Shown here piece by piece: positions 1 through 7,702 of a DNA stretch of 64,000 nucleotides. The position numbers were made by a program, and so were the translations under genes. The stretch is taken from NCBI GenBank assembly GCA_019261985.1, contig JAFAQY010000109.1, forward strand, positions 62,001 through 126,000. The letters run 5' to 3'. Position 1 is the first letter of the stretch. Every line of letters starts with the position of its first letter. Below the pieces are notes generated by a model, which saw nothing but the letters and a program-made list of their open reading frames with translations, did not search any database and was not told the origin of the DNA. The DNA is from Bryobacterales bacterium. Its GTDB lineage: Bacteria > Acidobacteriota > Terriglobia > Bryobacterales > Bryobacteraceae.

Positions 1-1248
1 CATTACAAAAAGCACGCTCTGCGTGGCTTTGATATCGGCGATCGGATCCCCAGGCACCGCTACAATGTCGGCGGAAAATCCGGGCTTGAGGGCGCCGATC
101 TCGGCGCCCAATCCCAGCAGATCGGCGGCCGACGACGTGCCGGCGCGCAGCGCCTGAGCAGGGCTCATCCCATCGGCGACCATCAAAGCGAATTCACGGG
201 CGTTTTCGCCATGGGGATACACGGCGGCATCCGTGCCGAGGGCCACCTTTACTCCCAGTTCCAGCGCGCGCCGCAACATCGTGTCTTGCTGCGCCACGGC
301 GCGGGTAGCCTTCGCCTGAACCAGAGGAGGGAATTTGGATTCCGCCAGCCCAATGCGAGTGGTCAAGGTCGGAACCAGATAGACGCCGCGTTCATGCATC
401 ATCATAAGCGCTTCATCGTCGAGGAAAGTACCGTGTTCGATGGAATCGATGCCGGCGCGAATCGCCCGCTTCGCGGCTTCCGCGCCGTGCGCGTGAGCCG
501 CCGTTTTGCGCTTTAGATCGTGCGCCTCGGCCACCAGCGCGTTCAATTCCTCCTGAGACATTTGAGGAGCGTCGACGTCATCGGTCGGGGAGAGCACGCC
601 GCCGCTGGCGCAGGTTTTGATGACATCGGCGCCGTATTTGATATTGAAGCGGACGGCATAGCGCGCCTGGTCGGGCGAGTTGACCACGCCATCCTCGGGG
701 CCGCTCTCATGGCGCAAAATTCCGTAGCGGAAGCTGTCGCCGCCATCGCAATGACCTCCGGTCGAGCCGATTGCGTGTACCGCGACCAGCATGCGCGGCC
801 CGGGGACAATGCCGGAGTTGATTGCATTGCGGAGCCCTACATCCAGGAAATCGCTGGAACCCACATCCCGCACGGTAGTAAAACCGGCCATCAACGTGAC
901 TCGCGCGTTTGCGGTAACTCGGATGGCCATTTCAGGAATGTTTCGCTGAAGCCCGAGAAGCATGGAGCCGTTATAGTCCGGGTCGAAATCATCGGTAAGA
1001 TGCGTGTGCGCGTCGATAAAGCCGGGCAGCAATGTGGCGTCGCCGAGGTCGATTACCATTGCACCCGCGGGGACAGCCCCGCCGACAGATTGGATTTTTC
1101 CGTTCTCAACGATGACCAGCCCCGGAGTGATGAGCCGGTCGCTGGTTCCATCGAACAACCGCGCGGCCTTTATGGCGTAGGTGCGGTTTTGAGCGGATGA
1201 CACTGCCGCCAACGCACATGCTGCCGCTAAAACGATCCGGAGTTGCAT
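1..1248 (-). CDS. Exported amidohydrolase (imidazolonepropionase-like), 3' end outside window
   Basis: Metal-dependent hydrolase of the amidohydrolase superfamily, probably periplasmic; the substrate cannot be read from sequence. I translated the reverse strand directly: 416 codons are present and the C-terminus runs off the left edge. Residues 1-19 are a signal peptide ending SSAQ. The superfamily metal ligands are all visible: DAHTHL (His81, His83), a lysine at the carbamylation position in VIKTCASGG (Lys211), HAHG (His252/254), SIEHG (His272) and the catalytic aspartate in GTDAAV (Asp340). This ligand order is that of secreted Xaa-Pro-dipeptidase/imidazolonepropionase-like hydrolases common in Acidobacteria. 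The ATG at 1248 is chosen because the signal peptide starts there. It is divergent from the endonuclease III gene. Family confidence is high; substrate unknown. Confidence 0.88.
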   Translation of the reverse strand, partial: MQLRIVLAAACALAAVSSAQNRTYAIKAARLFDGTSDRLITPGLVIVENGKIQSVGGAVPAGAMVIDLGDATLLPGFIDAHTHLTDDFDPDYNGSMLLGLQRNIPEMAIRVTANARVTLMAGFTTVRDVGSSDFLDVGLRNAINSGIVPGPRMLVAVHAIGSTGGHCDGGDSFRYGILRHESGPEDGVVNSPDQARYAVRFNIKYGADVIKTCASGGVLSPTDDVDAPQMSQEELNALVAEAHDLKRKTAAHAHGAEAAKRAIRAGIDSIEHGTFLDDEALMMMHERGVYLVPTLTTRIGLAESKFPPLVQAKATRAVAQQDTMLRRALELGVKVALGTDAAVYPHGENAREFALMVADGMSPAQALRAGTSSAADLLGLGAEIGALKPGFSADIVAVPGDPIADIKATQSVLFVM

Positions 1249-1317
1249 ACGGTCACGTTAGCAGAAACGCGGACCACCCAATAAGGCAATGTTTGGCGTT
1301 GACGGCCGGTGTAGCTT

Positions 1318-1480
1318 CGCTTAGGAAGCCTCTGGCTGGAGGAAGCCCTGCGGGCAAGGTTCAGCCGCGCATCGAATGCCCGTTCGAAGCCGGTGCGGGC
1401 GCCAGTGGTTTCGCCGAGCAGCGGTCGGACCGAGCGCAAACGCGCCACTGCTCAAGCGGGCTGAAGCCGCGCCGCAAGGC
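1318..1480. repeat. Degenerate palindromic repeats in a 320-bp intergenic gap
   Basis: The gap 1249-1569 between the divergent amidohydrolase and endonuclease III genes has no convincing gene. It contains degenerate members of the palindromic repeat family seen elsewhere: GCGGGCTGAAGCCGC at about 1456-1470, and looser CCTC..GAGG and GCCCTGCGGGC inverted repeats at 1325-1355. Unlike most copies, these are not directly downstream of a stop codon. Confidence 0.4.
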
Positions 1481-1569
1481 CGGCACACGCACTGAAGGTG
1501 ATTAATGGGAGATACATGCGGCGAGAAAACCCGCCGCGGGCAACAGCAATCTGAAGCGCAGGTGCTATT

Positions 1570-2265
1570 ATGTGGCCATTCGTGACCGCGACTCCCGCAA
1601 GACTGGTGCCCAAGCCGAAGACTGCAGCGGAACGGCAAGCGCGTGTGCGGAAAATTTTAGCGACCTTGGATCGGATGTATCCGGCCGCAACGTGCGCGTT
1701 GCATCATTCAAATGCCTGGGAACTGTTGGTGGCCACGATTCTTTCAGCGCAATGCACGGACAAGCGCGTGAACGAAGTTACGCCGGGCTTATTCCGGAAA
1801 TACCCCGCGATCCAGGACTTCGCGGCCGCGAAGCAGGAAGAACTGGCGCAAGATATCCGATCTACGGGGTTCTTCAATAACAAGGCTAAGTCGGTGATCG
1901 GCGCGGCGCGCAAGATTGTGACCGAATTCGGCGGCGAAGTTCCGCGGGATATCGACCAGCTACTCACGGTTCCCGGGGCGGCGAGGAAGACCGCGAACGT
2001 CGTATTGGGTACCGCCTTCGGAATAGCATCGGGCGTGGTTGTAGACACTCACGTGCAGCGGATCTCTCAACGGCTGGATCTGACGAAACAAACCGACCCG
2101 GCAAAAATCGAGAAAGACCTGATGAAGGCCATTCCGAAAGAAAAGTGGATTCTCTTTTCGCACCAGATGATTCTGCACGGCAGGGCGCTCTGCATCGCAC
2201 GAAACCCGAAGTGCGCCGAGTGCGCGCTAGATCCTTTGTGCTACGCAAAAGATAAAACGAAGTAA
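1570..2265 (+). CDS. nth: Endonuclease III (DNA glycosylase/AP lyase)
   Basis: Base-excision repair enzyme that removes oxidised pyrimidines and cleaves the resulting abasic site. 231 residues, close to the family's usual 210-230, with about 20 extra N-terminal residues. The helix-hairpin-helix reads VPGAARKTANVV (residues 134-145), a variant of the usual LPGVGRKTA, and keeps the catalytic lysine (Lys140). The catalytic aspartate is Asp159 in VVDTHV. The C-terminal iron-sulphur loop is intact: Cys208-x6-Cys215-x2-Cys218-x5-Cys224. The motif ILSAQCTDKRVN at about 57-68 is also diagnostic. It is convergent with the DUF4231 gene, whose stop lies one base away, so the two transcripts must meet here. 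Confidence 0.95.
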   Translation: MWPFVTATPARLVPKPKTAAERQARVRKILATLDRMYPAATCALHHSNAWELLVATILSAQCTDKRVNEVTPGLFRKYPAIQDFAAAKQEELAQDIRSTGFFNNKAKSVIGAARKIVTEFGGEVPRDIDQLLTVPGAARKTANVVLGTAFGIASGVVVDTHVQRISQRLDLTKQTDPAKIEKDLMKAIPKEKWILFSHQMILHGRALCIARNPKCAECALDPLCYAKDKTK

Positions 2266-2266
2266 A

Positions 2267-2767
2267 TCACGAATCCCCTGGTTTGCGATCTCCCTTGGCG
2301 GGTCCGCCCGAGCCGAGGATACGTTGAAAGAAGCCCTCGGTTTCCGCGAGCACCATGTCATCGAGCATTGCCATTTCTTTTACGGGATCGATCTGATCGG
2401 CAGGAGTCACCTTGAGCCGGTCGCGTTCCTTCTCTAAACGTGTAGCCGTTATCACGGAGTCCGACCACGCCGCACCCCACTGGAAAGCCTGCGACATTCC
2501 TCCGATAATCGCCAGAAGCGCCGCGCATACCGGAGTGATTACAGCAAGAGCGATCATGGAACCGCCTTGAACCTTGATCACGGAAGAAACGGAAGAGAAC
2601 AAGGTCACAACGGCGCCAAAGATTATCACCAGCGCACGGGACACCTTATAGTTGCGCTTGTTGGACATACTGGTTTTCCAATAGTAGGCGATTTGCGCCT
2701 CATAGCGCACCAATACTTCTTTTCTTGCATCGTCGCTTACAGCGGTTTGCACGCCAACGTTTGCCAT
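2267..2767 (-). CDS. DUF4231 (SLATT-like) two-TM membrane protein
   Basis: Small inner-membrane protein of 166 residues. The polar N-terminus with RYEAQIAYYW (21-30) and NKRNYKVSRAL (36-46) matches the DUF4231 pattern of aromatic and basic residues before the first helix. Two transmembrane helices (about 44-64 and 71-91) are joined by a very short loop, and a charged helical tail follows. The ATG at 2767 is preferred over the longer open frame because GGAG lies about 11 bases upstream and the extra 83 residues are low-quality sequence. DUF4231 is related to SLATT domains, which are proposed membrane-pore effectors in nucleotide-signalling defence systems, but there is no SMODS, LOG, nuclease or sensor gene beside it here. 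Function unknown. Confidence 0.7.
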   Translation of the reverse strand: MANVGVQTAVSDDARKEVLVRYEAQIAYYWKTSMSNKRNYKVSRALVIIFGAVVTLFSSVSSVIKVQGGSMIALAVITPVCAALLAIIGGMSQAFQWGAAWSDSVITATRLEKERDRLKVTPADQIDPVKEMAMLDDMVLAETEGFFQRILGSGGPAKGDRKPGDS

Positions 2768-2966
2768 GCGTACTTTAACTCCTTTTAAGCGGTATCCAGT
2801 GCAAAAGATTCTATAGCATGGCGGCGGCGCGCGGGCGAGTATAGTGCGTAAGTGGCTCAATTTCCGAAGTTGCAGCCGGATAGCGCGTCCGTGCACGACC
2901 GCGGGATCTTTCGTCAGATCGTTTGATTGCTTCCGTTGCGGGGCAAAACAGTGTATAAGTTGAGGC

Positions 2967-3188
2967 GTGAGGAAATCGGCCGGCATCACTCTTACTCTCG
3001 TGACCGCGACCACCATCTCCGCTCAAGTGCAGCCGCCTCAAGCGCAGCCCCCTCAATCGCCGTCAGCCCCGCAGAACTGTTCTGCGCCTGGTAATTTCCC
3101 GAAAAATGTACATTGCGGCACGGCGCACGGCGGCTTCGGCAGTCACGGAGCCGCGCACAACGGCGGTTCGCATCACGCAGGCGGCTGA
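2967..3188 (+). CDS. Small secreted Gly/His-rich protein, YgiB-like partner of the next gene
   Basis: 73 residues beginning at a GTG. Residues 1-19 are a signal peptide (..TISAQ), followed by a Gln/Pro-rich stretch, two cysteines (CSAPGNFPKNVHC) and a glycine-histidine tail containing GGFGSHG and GGSHHAGG. E. coli YgiB and YjfM (DUF1190) are small proteins placed directly before YgiC/YjfC glutathionylspermidine-synthase-like proteins and also carry a Gly/Ser-rich GGFGS tail. The position, the tail and the TGATG overlap with the next gene suggest this is a reduced version of that partner. The relation to DUF1190 is inference from tail and context; there is too little sequence for proof. The His-rich tail could bind metal. 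Confidence 0.6.
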   Translation: MRKSAGITLTLVTATTISAQVQPPQAQPPQSPSAPQNCSAPGNFPKNVHCGTAHGGFGSHGAAHNGGSHHAGG

Positions 3189-4318
3189 TGCGCCGCTTGG
3201 CTTGCTCTCCCCGGAACGGCTGGCAAAAGAAGGTTGAGGCAGCGGGGTTGAGCTGGCATACCGGCGACCAGCCCTATTGGAACGAGTCGGCCTTTTACGA
3301 ATTAACTTCGCAAGAAATCGATCTACTTTCGGATGCAACCAATGAGTTGCAGGCAATGGCGCTTCAAGCTGTCGAGCGCGTGATAATTAACCGGCTGTAC
3401 TCAAACATGGGTATTCCCGAGCTTGCCGTTCCGCTGATCGAGCGGTCCTGGCAGGCCGAGCCGCCATCGGTTTACGGACGCTTCGATCTGATCTACGACG
3501 GCTGCCATCCACCGAAGTTGCTGGAGTATAACGCCGATACACCGACCTCGCTGTTGGAGGCAGCGGTGGTGCAGTGGTATTGGCTCGAAGAAGCTCACCC
3601 TAGCTGCGACCAATTCAACTCGATTCACGACCGTCTGATCGCGGTATGGAAGGATCTGGTTCCCTTTATTCCAGGCGGTCACATCGATTTCGCTTCGATG
3701 GACAATGCCGAAGATTGGACCACCTCCACTTATCTTGAGGACACGGCGAGGCAGGCTGGTTTTTCGACATCTCTTTTTCCGGTGGAAGGAATCGGATGGG
3801 ACGGTTCGCGCTTTGTCGCGCCGGATGACCGGCCGCTGACGGCGGTCTTTAAGCTATATCCGTGGGAGTGGATGGTGCGGGAGGAATTTGGGAAATATCT
3901 TGAGCAGGCCGCCACCACCTGGATAGAGCCGCCGTGGAAGATGGTCTTATCGAATAAGGGAATCCTGCCCGTGTTGTGGGAATTGCATCCGGGTCATCCT
4001 AATCTGCTTCCCGCTACCTTCCAAGCGCCATCAGCCGATAAGGACTGGGTGAAGAAGCCCCTCCTCGGGCGCGAGGGCGGAAACGTTACTCTCCATTGCT
4101 CCGGACGCGACATCGCAACCGGCGGCCGGTACGGCGAGGAAGGATTCGTATACCAGGACGTAGCGCCTTTGAAAAGCTTCGATGGAATGTTTCCGGTGTT
4201 AGGAAGCTGGGTTGTCGGCCATGAAGATGGCGAATGCGCCGCCGGGATCGGAGTTCGCGAATCGGATACTCCCATCACCACCAATACGAGCAGATTCGTC
4301 CCTCATTTGTGTGCATGA
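3188..4318 (+). CDS. Glutathionylspermidine synthase-like ATP-grasp protein (YgiC family)
   Basis: 376 residues, an ATP-grasp amide ligase of the C-terminal glutathionylspermidine-synthase family. Family landmarks are WNESAFYELTSQEID near the N-terminus, LLEYNADTPTSLLEA (ATP/Mg site, about residue 115), and KKPLLGREGGNV (about 292-303), the lysine and glycine loop that closes over ATP. The start is the ATG at 3188, which overlaps the preceding stop (TGATG), so the two genes should be translationally coupled; the longer open frame upstream only reads through the previous gene. YgiC-type enzymes lack the amidase half and do not make glutathionylspermidine themselves, so the real acceptor is unknown. 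A modification of the tail of the upstream small secreted protein is an attractive but untested idea. Confidence 0.85.
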   Translation: MRRLACSPRNGWQKKVEAAGLSWHTGDQPYWNESAFYELTSQEIDLLSDATNELQAMALQAVERVIINRLYSNMGIPELAVPLIERSWQAEPPSVYGRFDLIYDGCHPPKLLEYNADTPTSLLEAAVVQWYWLEEAHPSCDQFNSIHDRLIAVWKDLVPFIPGGHIDFASMDNAEDWTTSTYLEDTARQAGFSTSLFPVEGIGWDGSRFVAPDDRPLTAVFKLYPWEWMVREEFGKYLEQAATTWIEPPWKMVLSNKGILPVLWELHPGHPNLLPATFQAPSADKDWVKKPLLGREGGNVTLHCSGRDIATGGRYGEEGFVYQDVAPLKSFDGMFPVLGSWVVGHEDGECAAGIGVRESDTPITTNTSRFVPHLCA

Positions 4319-4400
4319 ACGCGGGCCCGGGGAGAGCATCGTTACGAGCATTTCAGTAGTACAATTTTGCAGATAGCGGACAGAACGGGGGAACTTGCAC

Positions 4401-6578
4401 ATGACATCCACAAATACTCAAAACAGACGGCGAGCGGCGCTATGTACAGCCCTGTGCGGAACAGTCGCGGCACTGGTCGCCATCCAGTCACCCGCAAAAC
4501 TGCATGCTCAAGCGCCCGCGGTTCAAGGGCGCGGCGGGGTTCCGCCCGCTGACGCGCTATTCACGTCCGCTCAAGCGATCGCGGGAAAGGCGGCATACCA
4601 GCGGAACTGCGCGAGCTGTCACGGCGCAAGCGTGGATGACGGCAACTCCGCTCCTCCGCTCCGCGGCGCGGCGTTTCTCGGCAAATACGCGGGAAAACCC
4701 GCCGCCGATTTATTCAGCTATGTGAGCACGAAAATGCCCCCGAGTAGCCCCGGAAGTCTCGGCGGCGCTGAATATGCGCAGATAATCGCCTACGTGCTCC
4801 AGCAGAATGGTTTTGCGACTGGACGGAAAGAGTTCGCATCGGACGCAGCCGAGCTTGCTTCCGTGACCATTCCGGGTTCGCAAGGGGGACGTGGTGGAAG
4901 CGGGGCTGGGGGCCTGTCGCCAAACATAAAACTGCCGCCGGCGCCGAAAAAGGCGAATCCTCTCGATAAGATCAGCCCCGTAACCGACGCGTTGCTGCAG
5001 AACCCTCCTGCCGGAGAGTGGCTGACGTGGCGCCGCGGGTTCGATTACCAGGGATTCAGTCCTCTGAAGCAGATTACGAAATCGAACGTGAACAATCTGC
5101 GCGTTGCGTGGACGTGGACGCTTTCCGCGGGCGCCAATGAAGCCACGCCGCTGGTTCATGACGGCGTGATGTTCCTACACAGCCCCGGGGACAAACTCGA
5201 AGCGCTCGACGCGGCCACGGGCGACCTGCTGTGGCAGTACGCGCGAATCTTGCCGCAGGGCGTTAATGCCAGCAACAAGCGCATGATCTCGATTTACGGG
5301 AACAAAGTCTATATGGGGACATCCGACATTCATGTAGTGGCGCTGGATGTGAAAACCGGCCGCGTGGCCTGGGACGAGCCGCTGACGGAGGAAAGGGGGT
5401 TCACGCTCACCGGCGGTCCGCTGGTGGCCAAAGGCAAGGTGATGATCGGAACGGGCGGCCGGGTTGGCGGGAAAAACTATATCGTCGCGCTGGATTCCGA
5501 GACCGGTAAGCTGGCGTGGCGCTTCAATACGATCGCGCAGCCGGGCGAGCCGGGCGGCGATACATGGAACGATCACACAGCCGATGAGCGCAACGGCGGC
5601 TCCGTCTGGATCGCGGGAAGTTACGACTCCGCTCTCAATCTCGCCTTCTTCGGAGTTGCGCAGACCTACGACACCGCTTTGCTGGCAAAGCCAGTGAGGC
5701 CGGAGGTCAAAACCGACGGCCTGTATACGGACTGCACCCTGGCCATCAACCCCGATAACGGCAAGCTGGTCTGGTATTATCAACACCTCCCGAACGATCA
5801 GTGGGACCTCGACTGGGTATTTGAACGTCAGATCGTGCAGCTGCCGGTTAACGGCGTGGTTCGCCCGGTGATCATGACTTCCGGTAAGCAGGCCACCTAT
5901 GACGTTCTCGACGCGGAGACGGGAAAGTGGATTTATTCGAAGGACCTCGGCCTTCAAAACATCGTCACCATCGATTCCGCCACCGGAAAAAAGACAGTCA
6001 ATCCTCAAACCCTGCCGGGCGACGGGCAAACGCATTTTGTTTGCCCGCACGTGGACGGCGCAAAAAGCTGGCTTCCCGGCTCGTACAATCCAGACACCAA
6101 GATTCTCTACATACCGCTGGTTGAGGCGTGTAATGATTTAATGCCGTTGACAGAGGGAGGCGGCAGGGGCCTGTTGTCAACCGGGGTTCGACCGGCGGTG
6201 CGGCCTCGTCCGGATTCGGACGGAAAGTACGGGCGGGTAGAGGCCGTCAACATGGTTACGCGCGAGGTCGTGTGGACCGAGCGCCATCGCGCCCCGGTAT
6301 CGAGCGGCGCGCTGGACACCGCCGGCGGGGTAATCTTCAACGGCTCGATCGACCGCTTCTTCCGGGCTTACGACGACCAAACGGGTAAACTGCTGTGGGA
6401 AACGCGGCTGACCGATGTGCCGAGCGACGCCCCGATTTCGTACACCGTGAACGGCAAGCAGTACATCGCAATCGGTGTCGGGAACGGCGGCGCGCAGGCT
6501 ACGGGGTTCGCGGCGCTAGTGCCGGAAATCCAGAATCTCGATCGGTCGGCGGCGGTGTGGGTGTTTCAACTGCCCTGA
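4401..6578 (+). CDS. PQQ-dependent alcohol dehydrogenase-type quinoprotein with N-terminal cytochrome c
   Basis: Periplasmic quinoprotein of 725 residues. A twin-basic start (RRR) and a hydrophobic segment to about residue 38 form the export signal. A cytochrome c domain follows, with CASCH (heme Cys70, Cys73, His74) and a methionine-containing MPPSSPG segment as possible sixth ligand. Then comes an eight-bladed PQQ propeller beginning WLTWRRGFDYQGFSPL, with repeated GxLxW and ALDxxTGxxxW blade motifs to the C-terminus. The fusion order, heme domain first, differs from type II quinohemoproteins, where it is C-terminal. I do not see the adjacent Cys-Cys pair used by methanol dehydrogenases. 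The ATG at 4401, nine bases after GGGGG, is favoured over a TTG six bases earlier. It likely passes electrons from an alcohol or sugar to the respiratory chain. Confidence 0.88.
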   Translation: MTSTNTQNRRRAALCTALCGTVAALVAIQSPAKLHAQAPAVQGRGGVPPADALFTSAQAIAGKAAYQRNCASCHGASVDDGNSAPPLRGAAFLGKYAGKPAADLFSYVSTKMPPSSPGSLGGAEYAQIIAYVLQQNGFATGRKEFASDAAELASVTIPGSQGGRGGSGAGGLSPNIKLPPAPKKANPLDKISPVTDALLQNPPAGEWLTWRRGFDYQGFSPLKQITKSNVNNLRVAWTWTLSAGANEATPLVHDGVMFLHSPGDKLEALDAATGDLLWQYARILPQGVNASNKRMISIYGNKVYMGTSDIHVVALDVKTGRVAWDEPLTEERGFTLTGGPLVAKGKVMIGTGGRVGGKNYIVALDSETGKLAWRFNTIAQPGEPGGDTWNDHTADERNGGSVWIAGSYDSALNLAFFGVAQTYDTALLAKPVRPEVKTDGLYTDCTLAINPDNGKLVWYYQHLPNDQWDLDWVFERQIVQLPVNGVVRPVIMTSGKQATYDVLDAETGKWIYSKDLGLQNIVTIDSATGKKTVNPQTLPGDGQTHFVCPHVDGAKSWLPGSYNPDTKILYIPLVEACNDLMPLTEGGGRGLLSTGVRPAVRPRPDSDGKYGRVEAVNMVTREVVWTERHRAPVSSGALDTAGGVIFNGSIDRFFRAYDDQTGKLLWETRLTDVPSDAPISYTVNGKQYIAIGVGNGGAQATGFAALVPEIQNLDRSAAVWVFQLP

Positions 6579-6615
6579 TCGGGTTCTGCGTCGAAGCTGG
6601 CTGGGGACGACTAAA

Positions 6616-6691
6616 AGGCGGGCTGAAGCCCCGCCGCAGGCTGGCAGCCCGGCTGGCAGCCTGCCCCACAGCGGGCATCAGCGGGCTAAGC
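6616..6691. repeat. Palindromic repeat downstream of the PQQ dehydrogenase
   Basis: Three consecutive hairpins: GGCGGGCTGAAGCCCCGCC, GGCTGGCAGCC and a second GGCTGGCAGCCTGCC. It starts 37 bases after the dehydrogenase stop and ends just before the Ku gene, so it may end or stabilise the upstream transcript. It belongs to the repeat family with variable stems and a CTGAAG centre. Confidence 0.7.
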
Positions 6692-6720
6692 TGAAATCGG
6701 AACGATTATCGGGTGATCTC

Positions 6721-7674
6721 ATGGCAAGCTCAGTTTGGCGCGGCTATATCAGTTTCGGACTCGTTTCTATTCCCGTCAGGTTGTTTCGGGCTGCTCGGCC
6801 GGAAAGAGTCAAGCTGCGCGACGTGTATACCGTGCCTCAAGAACCGGAATTTGAGCCGCAAGATAGTTCGGCCCTCGAGGTCGTTCCGGAAGTCCCCACG
6901 CGGCGCGGCCCGGCGCTGGCGGAAAGCCGCCACGAGGCTATAGCGCCAGCCGAACAGCCCGCGGCCGTGGCTCCAATCCGGCGTATTGCCGCAAACGAAG
7001 CCGGAGCGCAGGTTTCCCCATCCCAGGTGAGCAAGGGATACGAAATCGAAAAGGGCCGGTTCGTCACCCTCGATCGAGAGGATCTGAAGGCGCTGGCTCC
7101 GAAGACTTCGACCACGATGGAGCTGGTGGAATTCGTGAGCCTCGCCTCGGTGGATCCGATCTATTTCGAGACATCCTATTACATCCTGCCCGAGCCCGCG
7201 GGCGAAAAGCCATACGCTCTGCTGTACCGATCTTTGAAGCAAACGGGCCTTGTGGGACTAGCACAGATCGCGATGCACCGGCGCGAACACATCGTAATAG
7301 TACGAAGCGGCAAATCGGGACTGATCGCGCACACGATGTTCTTCAACTCCGAGGTGCGCGCGGACCAGGAGTTCCACGCCGACGAAGCGTTGGTCAGTGC
7401 AAAAGAACTGGATCTGGCGAACACGCTGATTAATGCCATGGCCGCGGAGTTCGCGCCGGAGAAATACCGCGATCCGTACCGTGAACAACTGGAAAACCTT
7501 ATCGCGGCGAAAGCTGCCGGCCGGACTCAACCTGCCGTTTATACGCCGCCGAGTAGACCCACGGCAGACATTATGGACGCGCTTCGGAAGAGCCTTGCCG
7601 CAGTGAAAAAACCGGCCGCCGGGGAGCGCGAGCCGTCAATGGCGCGCCGCTCACGATTGAGGGGAGCGAGGTAA
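6721..7674 (+). CDS. ku: Ku DNA end-binding protein
   Basis: Homodimeric double-strand-break end-binding protein of bacterial non-homologous end joining, 317 residues. The N-terminus SSVWRGYISFGLVSIPVRL is canonical, and the core continues with KGYEIEKGRFVTLDREDL, the dimer/ring region PIYFETSYYILPE and the bridge LAQIAMHRREHIVIV. Where many bacterial Ku proteins have a short zinc-like CxxC segment before the KGYE motif, this one has about 70 residues rich in Pro, Ala and Glu and no cysteine. The C-terminus ends in a basic tail (ARRSRLRGAR), as in Ku proteins that recruit LigD. No ligD is present in the window. GGTGATC upstream of the ATG is a weak ribosome site. Confidence 0.93.
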   Translation: MASSVWRGYISFGLVSIPVRLFRAARPERVKLRDVYTVPQEPEFEPQDSSALEVVPEVPTRRGPALAESRHEAIAPAEQPAAVAPIRRIAANEAGAQVSPSQVSKGYEIEKGRFVTLDREDLKALAPKTSTTMELVEFVSLASVDPIYFETSYYILPEPAGEKPYALLYRSLKQTGLVGLAQIAMHRREHIVIVRSGKSGLIAHTMFFNSEVRADQEFHADEALVSAKELDLANTLINAMAAEFAPEKYRDPYREQLENLIAAKAAGRTQPAVYTPPSRPTADIMDALRKSLAAVKKPAAGEREPSMARRSRLRGAR

Positions 7675-7702
7675 CTGGCGCGGTCAATCTCCGCAGCAGG
7701 GC

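Noticed and set aside
2267-4318. Anti-phage defence island around the DUF4231 gene
   Set aside because: Neighbours are endonuclease III and the YgiC-like pair; no CD-NTase, nuclease, helicase or sensor gene in the vicinity.
5175-6050. Long antisense frame of 291 codons
   Set aside because: Shadow of the PQQ dehydrogenase gene, with no domain or start signal.
6580-7700. Complete Ku-LigD end-joining operon
   Set aside because: Only Ku is present; flanking genes are the quinoprotein and an ABC permease.
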